Notes under the pieces: generated by a model
The model's input: the letters and a program-made list of their open reading frames with translations, nothing else
The model's database searches: none
Told to the model about the DNA's origin: nothing
Program-made: the position numbers and the translations under genes
In this document: positions 25,195 to 32,187 of the stretch, in pieces
Position numbering within the stretch: position 1 is the first letter of the stretch
Layout: every line of letters begins with the position of its first letter
Origin: an uncultured Acidobacteriia bacterium
GTDB lineage: Bacteria > Acidobacteriota > Terriglobia > Bryobacterales > Bryobacteraceae
Direction of reading: 5' to 3'
DNA length: 37,468 bases
NCBI GenBank assembly: GCA_903881085.1
Contig: CAIRSA010000278.1
Coordinates: 1-37,468, forward strand

Positions 25195-25872
25195 CTAGGC
25201 GAACAGGCGCCTGTTTCTTAGGAACGAATAGGCAGCACCCAAAAGCAACCCTGCCGCAATCCCTGCAAGTGTTATCCATGTGCGATTGGGACTCAGTGGA
25301 ACGGCCGGCGATGATACCTCTATCAATGATCTTTCGCCATTCAGCAGGAGTTTCGCCAGATCCTCTGCCGCTGCTTTTGCCTTCGTCCGATCAGACGCAT
25401 CCACGTTTACAATGATCGCCAGTGGTATGTCTCCGAAACTTCGTGCTTGCCTGCTGATCCTGATTCCAAGGCGCAGCTTGTGAATGATCTCTTCGTTTGG
25501 AATCCGGCCGCGATCATTCTCATAAAGGTTGTTCTTCTCGATGATCTCCCACAGAGCATTCCTGGAAAAAGAAGTTTGCACCTCGAAGGCAGTTACCGGG
25601 TTCAGGTTAGTGGCTTTCAAAACCGCGGTCCCGCGAAATGAGTCCTTCATTGTAAATGCAAAGGCCCCTGCGAGGGCAGCGCCTACGATTCCGAACGTCG
25701 CCAACCGCATACCATTCACTTTGATCTGAGCGGCGAAGGCTCCTTTCAAGGTGTCGAGCAGCCACATAGGGCTCGGTTTCGAATCCTCAATCAAGGCATC
25801 GAACTCCGCGCCATAGCGCTTCCGCCACGCGTAGGGATACAACCGCGCAATCAACAATGCCAGCCGTTTCAT
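25195..25872 (-). CDS. Wzz-like two-span membrane protein encoded with PadR
   Basis: Protein of 225 residues. The N-terminal ALLIARLYPYAWRKRYGAEFDALIED is a segment often seen in acidobacterial membrane proteins encoded next to PadR regulators. Membrane spans lie at about 57-75 and 198-216. The domain between them, with GTAVLKATNLNP, VNVDASDRTKAKAAAEDLAKLL and a Pro-rich SSPAVPLSPNRTW just before the second span, resembles the Wzz/chain-length-determinant fold. Its start overlaps the PadR stop by four bases, so it is the PadR co-transcribed effector. Function unknown. The fold call is by eye. Confidence 0.65.
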   Translation of the reverse strand: MKRLALLIARLYPYAWRKRYGAEFDALIEDSKPSPMWLLDTLKGAFAAQIKVNGMRLATFGIVGAALAGAFAFTMKDSFRGTAVLKATNLNPVTAFEVQTSFSRNALWEIIEKNNLYENDRGRIPNEEIIHKLRLGIRISRQARSFGDIPLAIIVNVDASDRTKAKAAAEDLAKLLLNGERSLIEVSSPAVPLSPNRTWITLAGIAAGLLLGAAYSFLRNRRLFA

Positions 25873-26156
25873 GCCTGTTTCAACCTCCCCAGGCCGGTCT
25901 TCACTACCTGTTGCAACCCATCCAATTGCTCGGCCAGATGCGTGCGGCCCGTCGCCGTGAGTGTGTATGGTTGGCGGCGATCTTTGGTCTTCACAGGACG
26001 AATCCAGCCGCGCTCTTCCAACCGCGTGATCGCGCCATACAGCGTGCCGGGCCCAAGACGCACCGCAGCGAACTGCTCGATATCGTCCATCATGGCGTAG
26101 CCGTGTTTATCGCCGCCGGCCAGGCTGGCAAGCACAAGAATGGTTGGATCAGACAT
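25869..26156 (-). CDS. PadR-family transcriptional regulator
   Basis: Winged-helix regulator of 95 residues, the short PadR-s2 type. The N-terminal TILVLASLAGGDKHGYAMMDDIEQ is followed by the DNA-recognition segment LGPGTLYGAITRLEERGWIRPV, a basic wing KTKDRRQPYTLTATG, and a short dimerisation helix (LAEQLDGLQQVVKTGL). PadR proteins usually repress their own operon and a linked membrane protein gene in response to a small molecule. The start codon sits at the edge of a large palindrome that is the obvious candidate operator. Confidence 0.93.
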   Translation of the reverse strand: MSDPTILVLASLAGGDKHGYAMMDDIEQFAAVRLGPGTLYGAITRLEERGWIRPVKTKDRRQPYTLTATGRTHLAEQLDGLQQVVKTGLGRLKQA

Positions 26157-26206
26157 CGCTATTACGTCTCACGTAGTATCGTGCCACGTAATAGCGATTG
26201 TGTCAA
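26155..26206 (-). promoter_or_regulatory. padR promoter and palindromic operator
   Basis: A 44-bp interrupted palindrome (26155-26198) has perfect 13-base arms ATCGCTATTACGT and ACGTAATAGCGAT, with a second dyad CACG-TAGTAT-CGTG (26170-26183) on exactly the same centre. On the minus strand a consensus -35 TTGACA lies at 26206-26201, overlapping the stop codon of the upstream FAD gene. A GATACT (26180-26175) at the centre of symmetry could be the -10, though 20 bases is a long spacer. The left edge reaches the padR ATG, leaving no room for a normal ribosome site. A bound dimer or pair of dimers would block both promoter and start codon. Confidence 0.75.
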
Positions 26207-27999
26207 GAGGGTTTTATCGCCTTATAAACAGCCTCGGCAAACGCCGCCGCCGTCTGTTCCCCGGCAATCTCCGGCGCAGCCTTGCCATGATACTTAGCGA
26301 TGCGAACCAACTTCGTCGCCACGTCGGCCGCGCTCACCTTGCGATCCTTCGCAGCCTGGTATCCCGGATTCAATCCACGCGCCCCAAGAAACTGAAACGC
26401 CGCAAACGAAGGATCGGTAAACGGCAGATCATCGTAGAACGTAATCACCCCACGCCGCTCCACAAGCAAAGCCTGCAACTCCGCCGTAGGCACACGCCGC
26501 ACTGCAACCTTACGCTGCAAAGCCAGATGCGCCGCAACCCCGCATGCCTCTCCCAGCACCATAAACACAGGCTCCATACGCAGCGCGTTGTACGCCACAT
26601 GACTGCACGAACACGCCACCGGCACCAGCAAGCCATCGATCTCGCGCGGCACCACCACGCCATACGGAACCTGAAACGGCTCATGGTCAACAAAGATGTA
26701 GCCCTCGCGCACGCCCGGATGCGCCGGGTCATACCGATGGTGCCCGTGAGGATCGAACGCCCACTCAATCACCGCGATGCTGGTGGGCTGCACACGCGTG
26801 CGGCCCAGATCTTTATCGATGTCCGCATCGTTCTCGGTCAATACATAATCGCCCAGAATACGCCGCCCCTGCCGCACGTAAACCTGCCGCGGCATGTGCC
26901 CGTTCGTCGGCCACTCATCGCGATGCCAGCCATACTGCAACGCCTCGGCACGCAACGCTTCCGGCACCTCCGGGTCATTTTGCAGCAGCCAGATCATCCC
27001 CACGTTGTGCGACAGATATCGCTTGTAGATTTCGCGCCTCCGCGCCGGCGTGGCCGTCGGCCACTCCCAGCACTCCTCTGCAAGGTCTGTCGATTCCGTG
27101 GGCGCGCCAAGCTCCGGATGTATGTGATTGCTATTCAATTCGAAGCGGCCATTGGGCATCGCATACACCTGGATCATTTGGCGAAAATGTTTCGCCCGCC
27201 CTTCGCGAACGTCTTCCAACTGGTATTTGTAGTCGTCGCGATTGTAGCCCGCGGGCTTTTCGATCGGCACACGCTTCGCAGGATCGTTCGTTACATGAAA
27301 GCGGAAACAGTAGGATTGCGTCGCGTTATCGGCCTCGCCAGTCGAACCAGGCAACAACTCCTTCCCGTGGAACTTCATGTAGATCTTGCCGGCATGCGGC
27401 TCGTTGTATTCAGCGCGGCCCTCGCGCCCGGTGCGGAACGGCACGCCCGCCATCGCCGCCAAGTCGCCCTCATACGTCGCATCGACAAACACAGCGCCAT
27501 CCACATCCACACGCCGGCCTTGGTGCTCCAATACAATGCCGGTCAGCTTCTTGTTCTTCACCACGGCGCTCTTCAACTCGTGCTTCAGAAGCAGCCGTAT
27601 GCGTCCCTTTTCGCCATCGATCATCTCATGAAAGATGCGCTCAGCCGCGTTAGCCTCATACCAATAGCCGTTCTTGCAAAGCTTCACATTGGGCTTGGCC
27701 GGATTGCCGCGATCCATCTCTTCGTAATACTTCACCACCCGCTGCGTGTACTCGTAGAACAGCCCGCCCACAGCCTGCCGCTTGCCGATATCGGCATTGG
27801 TCAGTCCGTTCGAAACGATGCCGCCAATGTGGTCTTCCAGTTCGCAAAGCAGCACAGTGCGGCCCTGCCGCGCAGCCGCCACCGCCGCTCCGATGCCGCC
27901 CGGCGTTGCTCCATAAATGACAACATCCGCTTGTTCGCGGGCCTGCAGCGCCAAGGGAGCTGCTGCTGCCAACATAAGTTCACGACGTGAGATTTTCAT
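26203..27999 (-). CDS. Exported FAD-dependent oxidoreductase (FAD_oxidored family)
   Basis: Flavoprotein of 598 residues. The N-terminus MKISRRELMLAAAAPLALQA is a Tat-like signal. It is followed by the dinucleotide-binding motif VVIYGATPGGIGAAVAAARQ and LLCELEDHIGG. VFVDATYEGDLAAMAGVPFRTGREG is typical of the PF12831 family, found in acidobacteria and planctomycetes with polysaccharide-degrading genes. The C-terminal part has VPYGVVVPREIDGLLVPVACSCSHVAYNALRMEP, which closes the FAD site (only part quoted elsewhere). It is last in a minus-strand cluster, two bases after the DUF1080 gene, and so is probably co-transcribed with it. Substrate unknown, presumably a sugar or sugar acid. Confidence 0.85.
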   Translation of the reverse strand: MKISRRELMLAAAAPLALQAREQADVVIYGATPGGIGAAVAAARQGRTVLLCELEDHIGGIVSNGLTNADIGKRQAVGGLFYEYTQRVVKYYEEMDRGNPAKPNVKLCKNGYWYEANAAERIFHEMIDGEKGRIRLLLKHELKSAVVKNKKLTGIVLEHQGRRVDVDGAVFVDATYEGDLAAMAGVPFRTGREGRAEYNEPHAGKIYMKFHGKELLPGSTGEADNATQSYCFRFHVTNDPAKRVPIEKPAGYNRDDYKYQLEDVREGRAKHFRQMIQVYAMPNGRFELNSNHIHPELGAPTESTDLAEECWEWPTATPARRREIYKRYLSHNVGMIWLLQNDPEVPEALRAEALQYGWHRDEWPTNGHMPRQVYVRQGRRILGDYVLTENDADIDKDLGRTRVQPTSIAVIEWAFDPHGHHRYDPAHPGVREGYIFVDHEPFQVPYGVVVPREIDGLLVPVACSCSHVAYNALRMEPVFMVLGEACGVAAHLALQRKVAVRRVPTAELQALLVERRGVITFYDDLPFTDPSFAAFQFLGARGLNPGYQAAKDRKVSAADVATKLVRIAKYHGKAAPEIAGEQTAAAFAEAVYKAIKPS

Positions 28000-28001
28000 G
28001 G

Positions 28002-29726
28002 TTACGGCAATATCCTATCAAGATGCGCGCCCACTTTTTCAGCCCACATCTTGCCATGCGCCTCCAGGCCCTGCGCGCTGAAGTGGATGCCCTTGCCATT
28101 GTTCTGCCGGTTGTCACCCATGAGGGTATCGGTATTCGGCCCGCTTAGCGCAATGCCATCTTTCACCAGCGAAATCTGCGCATCTCGCATCGCCTGCGAC
28201 CCCGTGAAACCAGGGTTATGATAGCTCACCTCCGCCACGAACCAAGGAATCTCCCACCCCGCGCGCGACCGCGTGGAACGAATGATATGCTCCATCATCT
28301 GTCGATATTCGGCCGGCGAAATCTCCGACTCCGGCTTTTGATTAATGTCCGATTCTCCCTGATGCCACAGCACCGCACGGAAGCCGTTGCGTCCCAGCGA
28401 CTCGATCCGCTGCATCATCCCTTCGAACAGTTTCCCATCGGACTCATACTTGCCAGGCGCTGCGATCACAACCGATCTCGTCGACGACGGAGGCTTATCG
28501 TACTTCTCGCCCTTCAACAGCCACTGCCGCACGCTGGTGCCACCATAGCCCACGCATGCGACGCCAATCGGCACTTTGTACCGCGCATACATCGCATCGC
28601 CGAAGGCAGGAATGAAGCTGCCGTTCTTGCTCGCGTCCTGCACGCCCGGCTGCGGGTCATTCGCCAGTTGCCAAGTGCCGCCGCCAAACGAACTCACCAT
28701 GCCCGAAGAGATCTGCGTCTTCGCTTCGCCGTAATTCGTGGAGTTCGATTGACCCGAAATCACGAACACTTCGCCCACCCCGACATGCTCCACCGCGCTC
28801 GAAGCCAGCACCTTGCCGCCCTTCGACGCCCGCGCTTCCAACTTGTACCAGCCACCGGCAGCCACCGGCGCCTGCGCATCGAACGAACATCCCGCGGCCA
28901 CATCCAACTTCACCCACGCCTTGCCATCAATACGATACTCCACCGTATCGCAAGCCACCGTGGCCGCGCCTTTCAGCGCAATCGTGCCCGCGGCCTTCGA
29001 AGTCCGCTGCACCACCTGGTAATCCACCGGCGAGGTGATATCGAGCGCAGTCGTCGCCAGCTTGCGAATTTTGATATTGCGGAACTGCGCCGTGGTGTAC
29101 TGATCATGCAACTGCAAACCAATCGGCCCAGACTTCGACCGTGCCGGATCCCCCGCCGACGACGACACCAGATGCCCGTTCACCTTCACTCTAATCATGC
29201 TGTCGCGCGATTCGATCTCCATCGTGTTCCAGCCGTTCACAATCTCGTGCCCGAACTCCGCGGGCGAAAACAGATACACGCTGCCCGTGGGATATTTGTC
29301 TTTCACGCCATTGTAGATCTGAATCTCATAGCCCACATGCGACGGCGTAAAATCGTAATTCACATCCGGCCCGAAGGAATATTTGGCGCGCGACTTGTCG
29401 CGAATCGAAATACCGCTGTTGCCCTTTTCCGCCAGCCGGTATTCCACATGCAAATCGAATTCGCGGAAATCTTCCTTCGTGTAGAGCCAAGCCTGCTCGT
29501 GCGACCACGAAAAGTATTGCCGCTCCGTAATCGGCCACGCCGCGCGAAACGGATTCCGTGCCTGGCCCGCCGGCCGCTGGCCCCACAATGAGCCATCGTC
29601 GAGCACCGTCCACGTGCCATCGCCGCGGACCTCCCAACCATCCAGGTTCTTACCGTTGAAAAGAGGCTGCCACTCTTGACCGGACATGCCGGCCAGCGAG
29701 AACACAAACAGTGTGATAGTTTTCAT
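28002..29726 (-). CDS. DUF1080 - sialate O-acetylesterase fusion protein
   Basis: Secreted two-enzyme protein of 574 residues. Signal peptide about 1-16. DUF1080 (3-keto-disaccharide hydrolase, concanavalin-like fold) spans about 18-222: PLFNGKNLDGWEVRGDGTW, NSGISIRDKS, GYEIQIYNG, PIGLQLHD. A small Ig-like linker follows (about 229-315). An SGNH-type SASA esterase domain (about 318-572) has Ser327 in VISGQSNS, the WHQGESD block (454-460) and His548 in KGIHFSAQG. It could deacetylate and cleave a decorated glycan. Its start shares bases with the upstream cytochrome stop (TAATG). Confidence 0.88.
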   Translation of the reverse strand: MKTITLFVFSLAGMSGQEWQPLFNGKNLDGWEVRGDGTWTVLDDGSLWGQRPAGQARNPFRAAWPITERQYFSWSHEQAWLYTKEDFREFDLHVEYRLAEKGNSGISIRDKSRAKYSFGPDVNYDFTPSHVGYEIQIYNGVKDKYPTGSVYLFSPAEFGHEIVNGWNTMEIESRDSMIRVKVNGHLVSSSAGDPARSKSGPIGLQLHDQYTTAQFRNIKIRKLATTALDITSPVDYQVVQRTSKAAGTIALKGAATVACDTVEYRIDGKAWVKLDVAAGCSFDAQAPVAAGGWYKLEARASKGGKVLASSAVEHVGVGEVFVISGQSNSTNYGEAKTQISSGMVSSFGGGTWQLANDPQPGVQDASKNGSFIPAFGDAMYARYKVPIGVACVGYGGTSVRQWLLKGEKYDKPPSSTRSVVIAAPGKYESDGKLFEGMMQRIESLGRNGFRAVLWHQGESDINQKPESEISPAEYRQMMEHIIRSTRSRAGWEIPWFVAEVSYHNPGFTGSQAMRDAQISLVKDGIALSGPNTDTLMGDNRQNNGKGIHFSAQGLEAHGKMWAEKVGAHLDRILP

Positions 29727-30394
29727 TACTTCGAGAGTATCTCGAAAGAACCGGCCGTGGGAGGGGTAACCATGAACCTGGTGCCCGCCGGCAGAACTAC
29801 GGGGGAAACAAACTCATACGTCCGCCGCACCTTGCCATCATTCCGAAGAATCCAAAGCAGCGGTTCAAACGTCCCATCCGGCCGTTGCGCAGCCAGTTTC
29901 GCCGAACTCCCCGCAGCTATCTGCCCCGCGCGCACTCCAACAACGGTCACGGCGGCCGTCAAAAGATTGCCGTTGCCGACCACCTTTTGCCGGTACCGTG
30001 GCGACCGTTCTTTTGAAGAACCGCCGAACCTCGGCGCCGCGGGCAGCAACACCGGATCCCCCTCGGGCGCCCCTCCCTCCACCCAGTCCGCAATCCGCGA
30101 AATCTCTTCCTGTGTAAGGCTCGCGTCGTTCTTGAATTCGCCGAAACCCGCCACCGCATTCCACTGCGGCATGCGACGGTTCAGCACCTCTTCCTTAATC
30201 GCCACCGCCCAAGGCCGTGCCTCGTCGTACTTCATGAGAGACATGGGCGCAGCCCCGCCTTCCCGATGGCACTGCACGCAATTGCGATAGAAGATACGCG
30301 AAATCTCGCGCGACCAGGTGAGTTTGGTCGTGATGACATCGTGGGCCGCCGCCGGCCGCAACGCCAACACCAAGACTAGAACCGCGAAACGCAA
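29726..30394 (-). CDS. Periplasmic c-type cytochrome (short paralogue)
   Basis: Protein of 222 residues with signal peptide (about 1-18) and one haem-attachment site CVQCH (39-43), followed by the ligand-bearing GGAAPMS (Met51). The block NC-x2-CHR-x-G-x-AAPMS-x5-EARPWAVAIKEEVLNRRMPQW closely matches the N-terminal domain of the next cytochrome upstream, so the two are paralogues. The C-terminal half (about 120-222) is a beta-rich domain I do not recognise and lacks the copper-type histidines of the longer paralogue. Electron carrier role is likely; it sits one base from the larger cytochrome gene. Confidence 0.8.
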   Translation of the reverse strand: MRFAVLVLVLALRPAAAHDVITTKLTWSREISRIFYRNCVQCHREGGAAPMSLMKYDEARPWAVAIKEEVLNRRMPQWNAVAGFGEFKNDASLTQEEISRIADWVEGGAPEGDPVLLPAAPRFGGSSKERSPRYRQKVVGNGNLLTAAVTVVGVRAGQIAAGSSAKLAAQRPDGTFEPLLWILRNDGKVRRTYEFVSPVVLPAGTRFMVTPPTAGSFEILSK

Positions 30395-30395
30395 G

Positions 30396-31646
30396 CTAGT
30401 CGTCCGTTCGCGGCTGCGCCGGATTCACCGGCACCGTCACGCTGAAGAAGCCAATCATCATCTCGTCCCAGCTTTGATCGCCCCAGCGGACCACCTTGGC
30501 TGGATCGGGATTGTACTTATTATTTGCCGAATTGTCGAAATGCGCCGTGCATTCGATCTTCGTCCCTTTCGGCAGTACAATTGGTTTCTCAGGCAGGTAA
30601 GTTAGCTGCCAGCTGAACGAATAAGCCGGCACGCGCAGCAGAATCTGGGTTTCGCCAGTCGGATACACCGCACGGTACTCGAAATCCTTGCCGCGTAAGT
30701 GCATGTGCGGGGCAAACGAGATCAGCGTCGCGTCTTTCGTCACTGTCATGGTGGAATCCACCTGATAGTTCGCATCGCCGGCAGGAATCTGGAACTTTCC
30801 ATTCTGCGACGCCACCGTCATCACGCGCATCGTCGGAGTCTGCTTCGCAAACACGACACCAACCTTACTGCGATCTTTCCCCTCTTTGCCATTGGCCGTA
30901 TAGTGCATCTGAAAAACGATATCCGAACCCGCTTTCACCAACCGCCCCTGACCGGCCTCCAGCCGCTCCGGCATCGAGCCAGGAGCAAACGCCGTCAGCC
31001 ACTCCCCGCTACCCTCGCCGCGCCGTTCACCCTTCCTTGGCACAAAGGCCTTGCCTGGCTCCGCATCGGCCAACCACTTCGATCCAGGGGCGCGGATGTA
31101 AGCGATCACATGGTGAACCAGCGACCGGTTGCCCGGACGCACCTCCGCCATCTGGATCCACTTGTCCTCATTCCAATTCGTGGGGACAACAAAATAAGTG
31201 TAGTCGATAGTGCCACTGGCCGGAACGGTAAAGTCTGACTGCATCTCGAATTCCGCGTCCGGCTTCCCAATATTCCACCCATCCACGAAAGCCAACGGCT
31301 TGGGGGCGTCTTTGGGGTTGCCTTCGGCTGCGCCGGAATCCGCCCAGGCAACCAGAGTATTAATTTCAGCCGCTGTCAGTGACCGGTCGTTGGCCCACTT
31401 CCCATGCGCGGAATCCGCAAACCATGGCGGCATTTTCTTTGCCGCTACCGCCGCCTTGATCGCCTTCGCATAAGGCCGAGTCTCCTTATAGGTAAGGAAT
31501 GACATTGGCGCCGCTTCGCCCGGGCGATGGCACCCCTGGCAGTTCTTTTGCAGTACCGGCAGAACTTGCTTGTTGAATGTTACATTGCTAACAGATGCCG
31601 CATGAACCGCCGCAGCGGCGAGAAGAAACAGGCCTATTCTATTCAT
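30396..31646 (-). CDS. Cytochrome c - copper type II monooxygenase-like fusion
   Basis: Exported protein of 416 residues. The ATG at 31646 has AGAGG upstream and a good signal peptide (MNRIGLFLLAAAAVHA). The frame is open to 32033 but that extension is antisense to another gene and is not used. An N-terminal cytochrome domain has CQGCH (36-40) and GEAAPMS (Met48). The C-terminal part resembles the ascorbate-dependent copper monooxygenase fold (PHM/DBM): SLVHHVIAYI (His178, His179), FQMHYTANG, FAPHMHLRGKDFEY and CTAHFDNSANNKYNPDP. Such proteins are known in planctomycetes and acidobacteria near glycan enzymes. The haem may feed electrons to the copper sites (inference). Confidence 0.85.
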   Translation of the reverse strand: MNRIGLFLLAAAAVHAASVSNVTFNKQVLPVLQKNCQGCHRPGEAAPMSFLTYKETRPYAKAIKAAVAAKKMPPWFADSAHGKWANDRSLTAAEINTLVAWADSGAAEGNPKDAPKPLAFVDGWNIGKPDAEFEMQSDFTVPASGTIDYTYFVVPTNWNEDKWIQMAEVRPGNRSLVHHVIAYIRAPGSKWLADAEPGKAFVPRKGERRGEGSGEWLTAFAPGSMPERLEAGQGRLVKAGSDIVFQMHYTANGKEGKDRSKVGVVFAKQTPTMRVMTVASQNGKFQIPAGDANYQVDSTMTVTKDATLISFAPHMHLRGKDFEYRAVYPTGETQILLRVPAYSFSWQLTYLPEKPIVLPKGTKIECTAHFDNSANNKYNPDPAKVVRWGDQSWDEMMIGFFSVTVPVNPAQPRTDD

Positions 31647-31821
31647 TCTTAACCTCTTACGCTTAAAATCAAGCAGTCCCGCGGACCAGCTTATGGGAAC
31701 CACGTCTGCTAACAATATACGGCATTCCATACTCCATTGATCCATTCGGCTGAATTCTGAAAAAAATTTAATGCGATAATTTGCACACTTGTGTATTATA
31801 GATTTTAGCCTAATTGTAAAC

Positions 31822-31874
31822 TCGTCAAAGCTGTACGCCTTGACGAACTTGGAGTGAATGATGGCATTGACGAG
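31822..31874. promoter_or_regulatory. Repeated TTGACGA motifs upstream of the HTH gene
   Basis: Three copies of a 7-base word: inverted TCGTCAA (31822-31828), direct TTGACGA (31840-31846) and direct TTGACGAG (31867-31873, within the first codons). The first two form an inverted repeat with an 11-base spacer just before the ribosome site GGAG (31851-31854). On the minus strand a consensus TATAAT lies at 31800-31795, a plausible -10 for the divergent cytochrome operon, without a well-spaced -35. The 211-base gap is AT-rich and must hold promoters for both directions. Confidence 0.4.
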
Positions 31875-32187
31875 TGGTGTCGCCGTAGTCCCGAAATTAA
31901 ACCTCTCAAAAGTTCGAGAGCGCCGCGGAGTCAGTCTGAAACAGATTTCCGAGGCCACCAAGATAAGCGTCCGGTTCCTGCAGGCGATTGAAGCGGAGCA
32001 GTTCGACCAGCTTCCCGGCGGGATTTTCAGCACCAGCTACATTCGTCAGTACGCACAGCAAGTTGGAATGGAAGAATCTCGGGTTTTAGCCGTCTATAAT
32101 GACAGGATGCAAGTCGATCCCCGGCCCGTCCAAAAAGAAACTTCCAGTGAGACACTCTTTCTGTTCAAACACTCGGCGGGTCGTTAA
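31858..32187 (+). CDS. Small RodZ-type helix-turn-helix protein
   Basis: Cytoplasmic protein of 109 residues made almost entirely of an HTH_25 domain like the N-terminus of RodZ: KVRERRGVSLKQISEATKIS, RFLQAIEAEQFDQLPGGIFSTSYIRQYAQQVGM. RodZ proper continues into a membrane span and periplasmic domain, which are absent; the protein ends in a short polar tail. An ATG at 31861 has better spacing from GGAG and is an equally good start. Its 3' end overlaps the next gene. It may be a DNA-binding regulator of the next gene or the divergent cytochromes (inference). Confidence 0.8.
   Translation: MMALTSGVAVVPKLNLSKVRERRGVSLKQISEATKISVRFLQAIEAEQFDQLPGGIFSTSYIRQYAQQVGMEESRVLAVYNDRMQVDPRPVQKETSSETLFLFKHSAGR

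Noticed and set aside
26140..27990. 616-residue open frame on the plus strand
   Set aside because: It is exactly antisense to the FAD oxidoreductase, is rich in Arg/His/Pro, has no recognisable motif, and runs over the padR palindrome. It is a GC-rich shadow.
28218..29591. 457-residue open frame on the plus strand
   Set aside because: Antisense to the DUF1080-SASA gene, whose domains and catalytic motifs are clear. Composition is Arg/His-rich, with no signal or motif.
31647..32033. 129-residue N-terminal extension of the cytochrome-copper protein
   Set aside because: It would precede a well-formed signal peptide and is antisense to the HTH gene and the divergent promoter region. The start at 31646 has a ribosome site.
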